Shown here: piece by piece, positions 17,681 to 26,350 of the stretch | How positions within the stretch are numbered: the stretch's first letter is position 1 | Layout: each line of letters starts with the position of its first letter | Source of the DNA: Canibacter zhuwentaonis | Lineage (GTDB): Bacteria > Actinomycetota > Actinomycetes > Actinomycetales > Microbacteriaceae | Length of the DNA stretch: 64,000 bases | Assembly: GCF_018531125.1 (NCBI RefSeq) | Contig: NZ_JAHDSY010000001.1 | Direction: 5' to 3' (one strand) | Notes under the pieces: model-generated | Told to the model about the DNA's origin: nothing | Database searches by the model: none | What the model saw: only the letters and a program-made list of their open reading frames with translations | Program-made: the position numbers and the translations under genes

Positions 17681-18841
17681 ATGGGCATAACGCACCAGGA
17701 AAAGTTTGTTCCTATTCAAACACGATCTGAGCGGGTTGCATCAACCAAGCTCGCTGATTTTCCGGAGGTCACAGGTCGTGAAGCACAGTGGGTTTACACT
17801 CCCGTAGCAAAACTGCAGGAGTTGCTCAACGGTCCGCTGCAACCTGCAAAACCGAGCGTCAGCACGACCTGCGTCGCGGGAATTAAAACATCTTTTATCG
17901 CGCGCGATGACAAGCGGATCGGTTCTGTGTATAAACCAGAGGATAGAGCGGCAGCCCAGGCGTTTAACGTTTTTGAAAAGGCGCTGTTAATCGAGGTTAG
18001 CGGAGAGTCTGAAAAAGACATGGTAATTAGGCTCAGTGACTACGGCACAGAGGCGAGCGGCGGGCATATTTTTGTTGATGTTAAGCCTTATGCACGCGGT
18101 CTTGTAACACTTATTTACAGCGGGGATGCAAAGCTTGCCGACACGATTGAAATCCGCGTTGGCGAGGGCGCGCGCGTCACTTTTGTTAGCCTTGGCGAGT
18201 TTAGCGACAGCGCGATCCACCTTTCCCAGCATCACGCGGAGGTTGGAAAAGACGCGTTTTTGAAGCATATTGTTGTTAACATGAGCGGCAGCGTTGTGCG
18301 CGTTAACCCCTCTGTGCAGCTTGCGCACCAGGGCGGCGACGTTGAGATGTACGGGCTGTATTTCGCGGATCCCGGGCAGCACCTGGAGCATCAGGTGTGG
18401 GTGCATCACATCGCACCGAACTGCCGTTCTCGCGTGAACTACAAGGGAGCGCTGCAGGGTAACGGGTCTCACACCGTGTGGATCGGTGACGTGCTTATCG
18501 GTCCTAATGCGGTTGGCACTGACAGCTACGAGGAAAATCGTAACCTTGTGCTCGGTAACGGGCCAATTGCTGATTCGGTTCCAAACCTTGAGATCGAGTG
18601 CGGTGATATCGCGGGGGCCGGTCACGCATCCGCAACCGGCAGGTTTGACGAGGAGCACCTGTTCTACCTGATGGCGCGTGGTATTGATGAGCTAACCGCG
18701 CGGCGCTTGGTTGTACGTGGCTTCTTGAACGAAATTGTGCAGCAGATTGAACACGAAGAAATCGCTGCCGATATACAGTCGCGCCTCGATGTTGAACTGG
18801 AACGCTCCGATGCTGCGATTGTCGCAGGAATGGGGCGTTAA
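17681..18841 (+). CDS. sufD: Fe-S cluster assembly protein SufD
   Basis: 386 residues. SufB/SufD fold motifs are visible, including LSQHHAEVGKDAFLKH, the VWVHHIAPNCRSRVNYKGA block and GHASATGRFDEEHLFYLMARGI with its conserved His. SufD pairs with SufB and SufC in the scaffold complex. The ATG lies one base after the sufB stop, so translation is probably coupled. No defects are visible. Confidence 0.96.
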   Translation: MGITHQEKFVPIQTRSERVASTKLADFPEVTGREAQWVYTPVAKLQELLNGPLQPAKPSVSTTCVAGIKTSFIARDDKRIGSVYKPEDRAAAQAFNVFEKALLIEVSGESEKDMVIRLSDYGTEASGGHIFVDVKPYARGLVTLIYSGDAKLADTIEIRVGEGARVTFVSLGEFSDSAIHLSQHHAEVGKDAFLKHIVVNMSGSVVRVNPSVQLAHQGGDVEMYGLYFADPGQHLEHQVWVHHIAPNCRSRVNYKGALQGNGSHTVWIGDVLIGPNAVGTDSYEENRNLVLGNGPIADSVPNLEIECGDIAGAGHASATGRFDEEHLFYLMARGIDELTARRLVVRGFLNEIVQQIEHEEIAADIQSRLDVELERSDAAIVAGMGR

Positions 18842-18842
18842 A

Positions 18843-19193
18843 TTGGGTTTTGAGCGTGTTTGTGATGCCGCCAAGGTGCAGGTTAACACACCTATGAAAG
18901 TTGAAGTTGCCGGGCAGGCAATCGCGGTTGTGCGCGATTCTGTCGGTGAGCTATACGCAATAGGCGACACCTGCACACACGGCGATGTGTCGCTGAGCGA
19001 GGGTTTTGTTGAAGACGATACTCTCGAGTGCTGGGCGCACGGCGCGAAGTTTTCGCTCAAAATCGGTCACCCTTTAACTTTGCCGGCCTATGAGCCGGTG
19101 CCTGTTTACGCAATTAAAATTGTTGATGAACAGATTTTTATCGATCCAACTCCGATTTTTAAGGAGAATAATAATGTCCACACTAGAAATTAA
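18843..19193 (+). CDS. Rieske [2Fe-2S] ferredoxin-like protein in the suf operon
   Basis: 116 residues with start TTG at 18843, one base after the sufD stop, preceded by the G-rich AGGAATGGGG. The Rieske motifs CTHGD and CWAHGAKF lie 17 residues apart and supply two Cys and two His ligands. It resembles the small NirD/non-haem ferredoxin components. A Rieske gene between sufD and sufC is known in Actinobacteria and may deliver electrons for cluster assembly, but its role is not proven. The 3' end overlaps sufC by 20 bases. Confidence 0.88.
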   Translation: MGFERVCDAAKVQVNTPMKVEVAGQAIAVVRDSVGELYAIGDTCTHGDVSLSEGFVEDDTLECWAHGAKFSLKIGHPLTLPAYEPVPVYAIKIVDEQIFIDPTPIFKENNNVHTRN

Positions 19194-19923
19194 AAACCTG
19201 CACGTTGAAATTGAGACGGATGGTGGCACCAAAGAGATTCTTAAAGGCGTTGATTTGACGATTAACTCCGGTGAGATTCACGCAATTATGGGCCCTAACG
19301 GTTCTGGCAAATCAACACTCGCTTCAACCATTGCAGGGCATCCCAGCTACGAGGTAACAGCGGGCAGCATCACGCTTGACGGCGAAGACGTGCTCGAAAT
19401 GGAAGTTGACGAGCGCGCAAAAGCTGGTCTGTTCTTGGCAATGCAGTACCCTGTGGAAATTTCCGGCGTCACAATGTCAAACTTCTTGCGCACCGCAAAA
19501 ACCGCTATTGACGGAGATGCGCCAGCGATCCGCGAATGGCTTGGGAAGGTTAAAACCGCGATGTCTGATCTGCGCATGAGTCCAGAGTTTCTGGAGCGTA
19601 ACGTGAACGAAGGCTTTTCCGGTGGCGAAAAAAAGCGTGCCGAAATTTTGCAGCTGGAGCTGTTGCAGCCAAAGTTCGCGCTGCTCGATGAAACCGACTC
19701 CGGGCTTGACGTTGACGCGCTGCGCGTTGTTAGCGAGGGCGTTAATCGCGCTCATAAAAACAGCGGTCTCGGCGTGCTTTTGATCACCCACTACACGCGC
19801 ATTTTGCAGTACATCAAGCCGGATTTTGTGCACGTTTTTGTTGCCGGCAGAATTGCAGAACAGGGCGGATCAGAGCTTGCTGATCGGCTCGAAGCAGAGG
19901 GTTACGACAGATTCCAAGTGTAA
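19174..19923 (+). CDS. sufC: Fe-S cluster assembly ATPase SufC
   Basis: 249 residues. It has Walker A GPNGSGKSTLA, the SufC-type signature FSGGEKKRAEILQ, Walker B FALLDETDSGLD and the H-loop LLITHYTRIL. SufC powers the SufBC2D scaffold. The ATG at 19174 is preceded by AAGGAG and lies inside the end of the Rieske gene. A 12-base hairpin follows the stop. Confidence 0.97.
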   Translation: MSTLEIKNLHVEIETDGGTKEILKGVDLTINSGEIHAIMGPNGSGKSTLASTIAGHPSYEVTAGSITLDGEDVLEMEVDERAKAGLFLAMQYPVEISGVTMSNFLRTAKTAIDGDAPAIREWLGKVKTAMSDLRMSPEFLERNVNEGFSGGEKKRAEILQLELLQPKFALLDETDSGLDVDALRVVSEGVNRAHKNSGLGVLLITHYTRILQYIKPDFVHVFVAGRIAEQGGSELADRLEAEGYDRFQV

Positions 19924-19941
19924 CCTTAACTGCTTAACTGG

Positions 19942-19973
19942 GTGTGGAGTCTGGTAAAACACAGACTCCACAC
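19942..19973 (+). terminator. Hairpin between sufC and sufT (attenuator or mRNA-stabilising)
   Basis: A perfect 12-base stem (19942-19953 with 19962-19973, GTGTGGAGTCTG) encloses an eight-base loop. No run of T follows, so it may only weaken transcription or protect the upstream sufBDC message from 3' decay. Confidence 0.6.
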
Positions 19974-19999
19974 TGTCGCATTTAATACGAAAGGCAACT

Positions 20000-20341
20000 A
20001 TGAGCGCTCCATCGATTAGCCCGCTTGATCCAGAGTTTAAGGAACAGGCGATTGAGGCTCTAAAAAACGTTTCCGACCCAGAGCTCGGTGTTAACATCTA
20101 CGACCTGGGGCTAATCTACGACCTTGCATATGACCACGTTAACGAGGCGCTAGTTATCAGTATGACCTTGACAAGCGCCGGGTGTCCGCTCACCGACGTG
20201 ATCGAGAGTGATATCGCAGAGGCTCTGGACGGGCTTGTTACCGCTTTCAGAATTAATTGGGTGTGGATGCCGCCGTGGACTCCGCAGCGGATCACAGATG
20301 ACGGGCGAGATATGATGCGGGCCTTAGGTTTTAGCATCTAG
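20000..20341 (+). CDS. sufT: SufT / MIP18-family Fe-S assembly factor (DUF59)
   Basis: 113 residues. The N-terminal FKEQAIEALKNVSDPELGVNIYDLGLIYDL and the TSAGCPLTDVIESDI segment, with its conserved Cys, define the MIP18/DUF59 family. SufT proteins help mature Fe-S proteins. The ATG at 20000 follows GAAAGG. It lies two bases before the ABC-F gene, so those two are probably co-transcribed. Usual actinobacterial neighbours sufS and sufU are not between sufC and this gene. Confidence 0.92.
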   Translation: MSAPSISPLDPEFKEQAIEALKNVSDPELGVNIYDLGLIYDLAYDHVNEALVISMTLTSAGCPLTDVIESDIAEALDGLVTAFRINWVWMPPWTPQRITDDGRDMMRALGFSI

Positions 20342-20343
20342 CT

Positions 20344-21942
20344 ATGATTTCAGTTACAAACCTTGCCGTTGATGTTGGTGCGCGACGGCTAATGAGTGAT
20401 GTTAGTTTTACCGTAAACCCGGGGGATAAAATAGGTCTTATCGGTCGTAACGGGGCGGGTAAAACAACCCTCACTAAAGTCTTAGCGGGTGATAAACAGC
20501 CGGCGGAGGGTAACCTCAGCGTGCGCGGTAAAATAGGGTTTTTGCCGCAGGATCCGCGCACCGCCGATCCGTCGCAAATAGCGCGTCACCGCATCCTAGA
20601 CGCGCGCGGGCTTGGCACGCTGCAGGCGCAGCTCGCCGCCGCCAGCGAGAAAATGTCCGACCCTAATCCAGCGGTTGCTGCAAAGGCGATGAAACGCTTT
20701 GGTAATTTGAGTGACCGTCTGCACGCCCTGGGCGGATACGCGGCAGAGAGCGAAGCTGCTGCAATATCTCACAACCTGGGCTTGCCCGACAGAGTGCTCG
20801 AACAGCCGCTGGGTGAGCTTTCTGGCGGTCAGCGCAGGCGTATCGAGCTGGCGCGAATCCTGTTCAGTGACGCTGACACGTTAATTCTTGACGAGCCAAC
20901 CAACCACTTAGACGCCGATTCAATCGTGTGGCTGCGCACCTTTATTAGCAACTATCGCGGTGGTGTGATTATTATCAGCCACGATGTTGAACTGGTTGGT
21001 GAAACTGTGAACCGTGTTTTTTACCTCGACGCTAACCGACAGGTAATCGACATTTACAATATGCGCTGGCATCACTATCTAAAACAGCGCGTTGCGGATG
21101 AAGAACGCCGCCGCAAAGAGCGCAGCAACATTGAAAAGAAAGCGCAAACACTGCTCGAGCAAGCGGCACGCTTTGGTGCTAAAGCATCGAAGGCAGCGGC
21201 GGCTCACCAGATGGCGCGCCGCGCTGAAAAAATGGTTGCGCAGTTAGAGGATGTGCGGCAGCTTGATGCGGTTGCTAAGCTGAGGTTTCCCGATCCGCAA
21301 AAATGCGGTAAAACTCCGCTGCAGGCGCGAACCATTAGCAAATCTTATGGCTCTCTGGAGATTTTTACGGGAGTTAATCTCGCCATTGACAGGGGCTCAA
21401 AAGTTGTTATTCTTGGTTTCAACGGTGCAGGTAAAACAACGCTGCTGCGTATTCTTGCCGGTGTTGATAAGCCCGATACGGGTGAGGTTATAGCTGGCAG
21501 CGGTCTGAAGGTTGGCTACTACGCGCAGGAGCATGAAACTCTTGACGTTAATCGCAGCGTGCTAGAGAATATGACGGTCGCTTCTGAGCATCTCACAGAG
21601 ACCGAGGCTCGGCGAGTGCTCGGCTCGTTTCTGTTCAGCGGAGAAGATGTATACAAGCCGGCGGGCGTGCTCTCTGGCGGTGAGAAAACGCGGCTCGCGC
21701 TGGCGATCCTGGTTGTTTCAAGCGCGAATGTGCTGCTGCTCGATGAGCCAACTAATAACCTGGATCCTGCCAGCCGCGCCGAAATTCTCGACGCTCTGGC
21801 CACGTTCATGGGCGCTGTTGTGCTTGTGAGTCACGATCCGGGAGCTGTTGCTGCGCTAAATCCGGAACGCGTTTTGATTATGCCAGACGCCACAGAAGAC
21901 ATCTGGAGCAGGGACTATCTGGAGCTTATCGAGCTGGCATAG
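20344..21942 (+). CDS. ABC-F family ATPase
   Basis: 532 residues with two ATPase domains and no membrane helices. The first has GRNGAGKTTLTK, LSGGQRRRIELARIL and LILDEPTNHLDADS. The second has GFNGAGKTTLLR, LSGGEKTRLALAIL and LLLDEPTNNLDPAS. A charged linker (about 250-315, starting EERRRKERS) joins them, as in the EttA/Uup group that acts on ribosomes. Some ABC-F proteins protect against antibiotics; nothing here points to that. The placement after sufT is common in Microbacteriaceae, so a housekeeping role is more likely. Confidence 0.93.
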   Translation: MISVTNLAVDVGARRLMSDVSFTVNPGDKIGLIGRNGAGKTTLTKVLAGDKQPAEGNLSVRGKIGFLPQDPRTADPSQIARHRILDARGLGTLQAQLAAASEKMSDPNPAVAAKAMKRFGNLSDRLHALGGYAAESEAAAISHNLGLPDRVLEQPLGELSGGQRRRIELARILFSDADTLILDEPTNHLDADSIVWLRTFISNYRGGVIIISHDVELVGETVNRVFYLDANRQVIDIYNMRWHHYLKQRVADEERRRKERSNIEKKAQTLLEQAARFGAKASKAAAAHQMARRAEKMVAQLEDVRQLDAVAKLRFPDPQKCGKTPLQARTISKSYGSLEIFTGVNLAIDRGSKVVILGFNGAGKTTLLRILAGVDKPDTGEVIAGSGLKVGYYAQEHETLDVNRSVLENMTVASEHLTETEARRVLGSFLFSGEDVYKPAGVLSGGEKTRLALAILVVSSANVLLLDEPTNNLDPASRAEILDALATFMGAVVLVSHDPGAVAALNPERVLIMPDATEDIWSRDYLELIELA

Positions 21943-21971
21943 CGCGCTGCTACGCGACTTTTCGCAGCGGA

Positions 21972-22859
21972 TCAGCTACGCGCGTTAAGCCAGGCGTCTT
22001 CTGCGGCTTCATCGCTCTGCGGTTTACGAGACTCGCGCAGCGCCTTCTTTGCCTGTTGCCGTCGTACTTTTTGTGAGTTCGGGTTGAAGTTTTGGAATTC
22101 TTTTTTAGCCGCGAGCGTAATTCCAGTTCCCGCAATAATGATGAACACAAGCCACTGCAGGGCATAGGAGAGGTGCGGTCCTGGGTCGAGTGCTGGCCGC
22201 GGGGCTAAGATTCCGTGCGCCTGGGCGGGGGTTTCTGAAATAAGTGCGAGGTATCCGGCTGTGTATACAGAGTCGCTAGCTTCGTTCGTAATGCTCGCCG
22301 CTTCTGCTGGGTTAATGCTACCGATGCTGTGCGCTGTTGGGGTGCGTCCCGAGATAACAGGCTCTGCCTGTCGTAGCCGGGCAGTTAGTGTAATCTCTTG
22401 CTGTGAGGTGGCAAGCTCGAGGGAGTTTGGGTCGGGGGTTGCGCTATCCGTTATAACCGTTGTGCTCCAGCCGCGATCAACAAAGAGCGTTATGCCCTCA
22501 GCGGTTTTGAAAGCCTGTAGAATGTGCGAGCCGGTGCCGCTGAGACCGGGGCGATTGCGCACCAGCACGAACTCTGCGGTGTATTTTCCCGTTGCCGTCA
22601 CAGGGCGCCATTTTTGAGTGTCTTCGTGGAATTCTGTTAGATTTGTGACGAGGCTCTGAAAAGGAGTCGCAGGCGCGTCGTAGTTGGTGACGATCCGGTC
22701 GATTTCAGCCTGAGCCTGCGCTTTGCGCGCAAACTGCCAGTTTGAGAGCGCAACACAGACTAGCGCAAAAACGAGCAGCATTGCGTAGTAGCCGAGCCAG
22801 CGTCTGGCATACAAAAAGCTCCAGCCGCGCCCTGATGCTTGATTCTGCGGGGCAGTCAC
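21972..22859 (-). CDS. SURF1 family cytochrome oxidase biogenesis protein
   Basis: 295 residues. An N-terminal membrane helix (YAMLLVFALVCVALSNWQFARK) and a C-terminal one (LSYALQWLVFIIIAGTGITLAA) flank a periplasmic domain with the SURF1 marks WRPVTATGKY, VLVRNRPG and FVDRGW. SURF1 helps insert haem a into the aa3 oxidase. The GTG start overlaps the stop of the upstream gene in a GTGA arrangement. The tail is basic and cytoplasmic. Confidence 0.93.
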   Translation of the reverse strand: MTAPQNQASGRGWSFLYARRWLGYYAMLLVFALVCVALSNWQFARKAQAQAEIDRIVTNYDAPATPFQSLVTNLTEFHEDTQKWRPVTATGKYTAEFVLVRNRPGLSGTGSHILQAFKTAEGITLFVDRGWSTTVITDSATPDPNSLELATSQQEITLTARLRQAEPVISGRTPTAHSIGSINPAEAASITNEASDSVYTAGYLALISETPAQAHGILAPRPALDPGPHLSYALQWLVFIIIAGTGITLAAKKEFQNFNPNSQKVRRQQAKKALRESRKPQSDEAAEDAWLNARS

Positions 22860-23131
22860 GCGCGCCCCCGGGGCGGTAGTTTTGCGATTGGCAGAGTTTG
22901 TTTTAGAAACTGTCTGGCCGTTAAAAAATCACTGAGATAAGCCAGGTGCGCTTCGCAGCACAGCCAGATTTTGCGCCTGTTGCCGGTGTGTATTTTGGGA
23001 TTGACCCACAGCAGTGCCCACTGCGCGGGAGCTGTGCAACCGGCGCGCGAGCAGATTACAGCTGAGCTTTTTTGCGCAGCTTGTGAGAATCCGCCAAAAA
23101 GATCGGCAAGATCTAGCCTGTTACTCTGCAT
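22856..23131 (-). CDS. Small cysteine-containing conserved actinobacterial protein
   Basis: 91 residues. The pattern ICSRAGCTAPAQWALLWVNPKIH, then KIWLCCEAH and FLTARQFLKQTLPI, is conserved in a small actinobacterial family often mislabelled acetone carboxylase. The Cys/His spacing (CSRAGC, CCEAH) suggests a zinc site. No catalytic function can be assigned. It overlaps SURF1 by four bases and DUF3099 by eleven, so the three form one translationally coupled set. Confidence 0.82.
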   Translation of the reverse strand: MQSNRLDLADLFGGFSQAAQKSSAVICSRAGCTAPAQWALLWVNPKIHTGNRRKIWLCCEAHLAYLSDFLTARQFLKQTLPIAKLPPRGRA

Positions 23132-23468
23132 CTGACTGTTTTGCGGGCTTGTATTTCGGGGCTGCTATGATAATAACCTCAGGGCTCGCGCTCTTCTGCA
23201 GCGAGTCTGGTAGTGACAGCGGAGTAACCGTGCTGTGCTGCTTTTTATCAACAACGGGGGCGATATTATTGGCGACCATAACCGCGAAGAACGGCAGCAG
23301 GGCAGCCCCTAGAATTGGCAGAATCGCCCACCAGCCGGGGGTGAACAGCAGACACAGCACGCACGCCACACGGATACTCATAGAAATTACGTAAACGCGA
23401 GTGCGTTGGTTGCGATTTGCAACCGGATCCACGCCTGCGCCCGTAACTTCGTAAGTTTGATTAGTCAT
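23121..23468 (-). CDS. DUF3099 family membrane protein
   Basis: 115 residues. TRVYVISMSIRVACVLCLLF and GWWAILPILGAALLPFFAVMVANN are the two membrane helices with DUF3099 signature residues (RxYxxSMxIRxxC, LPxxAVxxAN). The hydrophilic tail is Lys/Ser-rich. The function is unknown. It is the first gene of the DUF3099-small Cys protein-SURF1 operon and diverges from fabG. Confidence 0.9.
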   Translation of the reverse strand: MTNQTYEVTGAGVDPVANRNQRTRVYVISMSIRVACVLCLLFTPGWWAILPILGAALLPFFAVMVANNIAPVVDKKQHSTVTPLSLPDSLQKSASPEVIIIAAPKYKPAKQSDAE

Positions 23469-23554
23469 ATTAGTTTCTTCCTTTTTCCAGTCTACGCGGT
23501 TATGCTGACGGTAAAATTAATAACAGTTTTTAAACACAGAAAATGAGGTAGATA

Positions 23555-24268
23555 ATGACTTTTGTTCCCCGCACCGTTCTAATCACAGGAGGCAACCGTG
23601 GTATTGGACGCGCAATCGCTGAGCGGATGGTTGCCGACGGTCATCGAGTTGCGGTCACCGCGCGATCTGGCGAAGGACCAGCTGGTACGCTCACTGTGAA
23701 AGCGGATGTGACAGATGCTGCCAGCATCGACACCGCTTTTAGTGAGGTTGAGGCGCAACTCGGGTCGATTGAGGTGTTGGTTGCAAACGCTGGGATTACA
23801 AAAGATATGCTGCTCTTGCGCATGAGCGAGCAGGATTTCACCGAGGTTATTGACACAAACCTAACGGGAGTTTTCCGGGTTGTAAAGCGCGCGCTTAAAG
23901 GCTTTGTGAAACAGCGTTTTGGGCGGGTTATTATGATCTCGAGCGTTGTTGGTCTTTACGGATCTCCCGGGCAGATCAGCTACTCAGCTTCTAAGGCGGC
24001 GCTTGTTGGTTTTGCGCGCTCGCTAACACGCGAGCTGGGGCAGCGCGGAATCACCGCTAACGTGGTTGCGCCAGGGTTTATTGAAACGGATATGACGGCA
24101 GTTCTGCCAGAGGCGCAGCAGCAGGACTACGTGAAAGCAATTCCGGTCGCGCGTGCCGGGCAGGCGAGCGAGATTGCCGGCGCAATAGCGTTTTTAGCAG
24201 GGCCGGATGCGGCTTACATCTCGGGCGCTGTTATTCCGGTTGATGGCGGATTAGGAATGGGGCACTAA
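23555..24268 (+). CDS. fabG: 3-oxoacyl-[ACP] reductase (SDR)
   Basis: 237 residues. The NADPH loop is TGGNRGIGRAIA and the catalytic set is NAG, S in MISSVVGLYG, and YSASK. The C-terminus VIPVDGGLGMGH is typical of actinobacterial FabG. It reduces 3-ketoacyl-ACP in fatty-acid synthesis. The ATG at 23555 has GAGG upstream. No other fatty-acid synthesis gene is adjacent, but this location beside DUF3099 and serB is conserved in the family as I recall it. Confidence 0.94.
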   Translation: MTFVPRTVLITGGNRGIGRAIAERMVADGHRVAVTARSGEGPAGTLTVKADVTDAASIDTAFSEVEAQLGSIEVLVANAGITKDMLLLRMSEQDFTEVIDTNLTGVFRVVKRALKGFVKQRFGRVIMISSVVGLYGSPGQISYSASKAALVGFARSLTRELGQRGITANVVAPGFIETDMTAVLPEAQQQDYVKAIPVARAGQASEIAGAIAFLAGPDAAYISGAVIPVDGGLGMGH

Positions 24269-24280
24269 TCGCGGGTCTTA

Positions 24281-24397
24281 ATGGTCGCTATTTTGCAAGC
24301 CGCAGATTCTAGCGACCGCGAGCTTAAGCTGATACAGCAGGACTCGTGGTCGTTTTTTGGTCGCGGGCCGGGCAGCTGCGCTGCTGGATATGGTTAA
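24281..24397 (+). CDS. Possible 38-residue protein after fabG
   Basis: An ATG-initiated frame 13 bases after the fabG stop, ending four bases before the serB stop. It reads as a hydrophilic peptide with DRELKLIQQDSWSFFGRGPG and has no recognised domain. It fills the whole gap between two convergent genes, which makes it plausible, but there is no strong ribosome site and I cannot assess conservation. Confidence 0.3.
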   Translation: MVAILQAADSSDRELKLIQQDSWSFFGRGPGSCAAGYG

Positions 24398-24400
24398 AGG

Positions 24401-25045
24401 CTAGCTCTTGAGGCGGCTAAACAACTCGGTCACAGGGCCGAGCGAATCGCTGAGAGAGTAGTCTGCTGCGCGCTGCACAACCGGTTTTGCGTTAAACGCA
24501 ACTGACAGCCCGGCAACCTTCATCATTTCAAGATCGTTCGCGCCATCGCCGACGGCAATCGTGTGGTGCATAGGAATACTAAACTCAGTGGCCCAGCGAG
24601 CAAGCATTTCAGCTTTTGTCTGGGCGGTCACGAGATTTCCCAGAATCTGCCCGGTCAGCTGCTCATCTTTCACAACAAGCCTGTTAGCGTGCCAGCGATC
24701 CACCATTTTCGGCGGCAGAATTATGTCTAGTATCTCCATAAATCCTCCAGAAACAACGCATACTTTGCCGTCCGCCGCGTGAGTTAGCCCGATCAGTTTT
24801 TCAAACCCGGCAGAGAATGTGATCTGCCGGGCAACATCCCGCAGACTCTTCGTGCTTAACCCGGCAAGCATCGCAATTCGCGCTGTTAGGCTCTCTGTGA
24901 AGTCGTACTCGCCGCGCATTGCAGCCTCGGTAATTGCGCTAACCTCTGCTGCTTTGCCTACTCTGGCGGCGATGAGGTCAATTACTTCTTGCGTAATAGC
25001 GGTTGAATCGCAGTCGAGTACCACCAGCGGAGATATTTTTGTCAT
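24401..25045 (-). CDS. serB: Phosphoserine phosphatase
   Basis: 214 residues from the ATG at 25045. HAD motifs are LDCDSTAITQEVIDLIA (nucleophile Asp in DxDxT), VSGGF (motif II), the lysine of TKAEM (motif III) and VGDGANDLEMMKVAGL (motif IV). SerB makes serine from phosphoserine. The usual N-terminal ACT domains of some actinobacterial SerB proteins are absent. A TTG at 25072 would add nine residues with no better ribosome site. It diverges from the ABC ATPase gene. Confidence 0.94.
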   Translation of the reverse strand: MTKISPLVVLDCDSTAITQEVIDLIAARVGKAAEVSAITEAAMRGEYDFTESLTARIAMLAGLSTKSLRDVARQITFSAGFEKLIGLTHAADGKVCVVSGGFMEILDIILPPKMVDRWHANRLVVKDEQLTGQILGNLVTAQTKAEMLARWATEFSIPMHHTIAVGDGANDLEMMKVAGLSVAFNAKPVVQRAADYSLSDSLGPVTELFSRLKS

Positions 25046-25123
25046 ATCTAATAGTTTAAGCCTAATCGACAATTTAGGTGAGTTTTAACGTTTTATAGGC
25101 GGTTTTAGGTTAAAGTAAAAACT

Positions 25124-25912
25124 ATGACAAAGGTAATTGATTTTCAGAATGTTAGTTTTGTGCGCGGCGGCAACAGTATTCTGCATGAGCTCAGCTGGGG
25201 GGTTGAAGCCGGTCAAAAATGGGTTATTCTGGGTCCTAACGGAGCTGGCAAAACAACGCTCATTAAGCTTGTGAGCACGGCAGAACATCCGTCGAGCGGA
25301 ACCGTTGATATTCTGGGGAACAGGCTGGGCGCGGTGGATATTTTCGAGCTCCGGTCTAGCATCGGGGTTGTCACAAGAGCGCAGGAAAAACAAATTCCCG
25401 AGTCTGAAAAAGTTATTGATGTTGTGCTCACCGCCGCCTACTCAATCGCTGGCAGATGGCGCGAACAGTACGACGCTGAAGATGTGCAGCATGCGATGAA
25501 CGTGCTCACCGGGTGGCAGCTGGCGCACCTTGCCGAGCGCCGCTTTGGGTCGCTCAGTGACGGGGAGCGAAAGCGTGTTTTGCTTGCGCGCGCGGTGATG
25601 GCGGATCCGGAACTGCTGCTTTTGGACGAGCCGGCGGCGAGCGTTGATCTCGGCGGGCGTGAGTTTATTCTGCAGGCTCTTGGAATGTTTGCAACGGCTG
25701 CAGATGCGCCGGCGATTGTGATGGTAACTCACCATGTTGAAGAGATTCCGGCGGGTTTTACGCATATGCTGCTGCTTGACGCGCAGGGGCAGGTTGCGGC
25801 AAGTGGCGAGCTGGGTGAGGTTTTAACCGGTGAAAACCTGTCACGGGTGTTTGGCATTGAGCTTGAGCTAATGCAGAGTTTCGGGCGTTATTCTGCGCGT
25901 GCTAAGTTCTAG
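25124..25912 (+). CDS. ABC transporter-type ATPase (single subunit)
   Basis: 262 residues with one nucleotide-binding domain: Walker A GPNGAGKTTLIK, signature LSDGERKRVLLARA, Walker B LLLLDEPAASVDLG and H-loop VTHHVEEIP. The HVEEIP form is typical of iron-complex or ModF-like ATPases. No membrane or binding-protein gene is next to it, so the partner and substrate are unknown. The gene beside serB is a recurring actinobacterial arrangement. Confidence 0.88.
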   Translation: MTKVIDFQNVSFVRGGNSILHELSWGVEAGQKWVILGPNGAGKTTLIKLVSTAEHPSSGTVDILGNRLGAVDIFELRSSIGVVTRAQEKQIPESEKVIDVVLTAAYSIAGRWREQYDAEDVQHAMNVLTGWQLAHLAERRFGSLSDGERKRVLLARAVMADPELLLLDEPAASVDLGGREFILQALGMFATAADAPAIVMVTHHVEEIPAGFTHMLLLDAQGQVAASGELGEVLTGENLSRVFGIELELMQSFGRYSARAKF

Positions 25913-25971
25913 AATCCGAGGTTAAAACCGTGCGCAACGCTGCTTAGCTGTGTGGCTGGGTTTCGTTTTTC

Positions 25972-25980
25972 TGATAGAAT
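25972..25980 (+). promoter_or_regulatory. Extended -10 promoter element upstream of rpmE2
   Basis: TGATAGAAT fits an extended -10 (TGn plus TAGAAT) about 80 bases before the L31 start. No good -35 is seen. The leader contains a six-base hairpin (GTCTTT 25993-25998 with AAAGAC 26004-26009). Confidence 0.4.
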
Positions 25981-26061
25981 CATTAGTCGTATGTCTTTGA
26001 CATAAAGACTTTTCAGGGCACACTGCCTTGGAGGGATACTTTTTATTTATAAGGATCAACT

Positions 26062-26310
26062 ATGAAGACTGAAATACACCCTGAGTACGCGCCAATTGTT
26101 TTCCGTGATCTTGCATCAGGCGAGACTTTCCTAACTCGTTCAACGCTTACCAGTGACAAAACAATTGAGCTTAACGGTCAAACATACCCCGTTATAGATG
26201 TTGAAATTTCGAGCGCTTCGCACCCTTTCTACACGGGTAAGCAGCGCATTCTTGACTCAGCAGGTCGTGTTGAGAAGTTCAATCAGCGTTTCGCAGGGTT
26301 CGGCAAATAA
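26062..26310 (+). CDS. rpmE2: 50S ribosomal protein L31 type B
   Basis: 82 residues. The sequence begins MKTEIHPEYAPIVFRD, has SASHPFYTGKQRI and ends RVEKFNQRFAGFGK, all diagnostic of type B L31. The CxxC zinc pairs of the zinc-binding form are absent, so it does not need zinc. The ATG follows AAGGATC. It has its own promoter-like element and a terminator, making it a single-gene unit. Confidence 0.97.
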   Translation: MKTEIHPEYAPIVFRDLASGETFLTRSTLTSDKTIELNGQTYPVIDVEISSASHPFYTGKQRILDSAGRVEKFNQRFAGFGK

Positions 26311-26319
26311 ATTATTTAC

Positions 26320-26350
26320 GGGCACTAAGGGTTTTCTTAGTGCCCTAATG
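26320..26350 (+). terminator. Terminator hairpin after rpmE2
   Basis: A perfect ten-base stem (26320-26329 with 26336-26345, GGGCACTAAG) closes a GGTTTT loop ten bases after the stop. The following T-run is weak. Confidence 0.75.

Noticed and set aside
20344..21942. ABC-F gene as an antibiotic-resistance determinant
   Set aside because: Linker and context point to a housekeeping EttA/Uup-like protein; no resistance-specific motif or mobile context.
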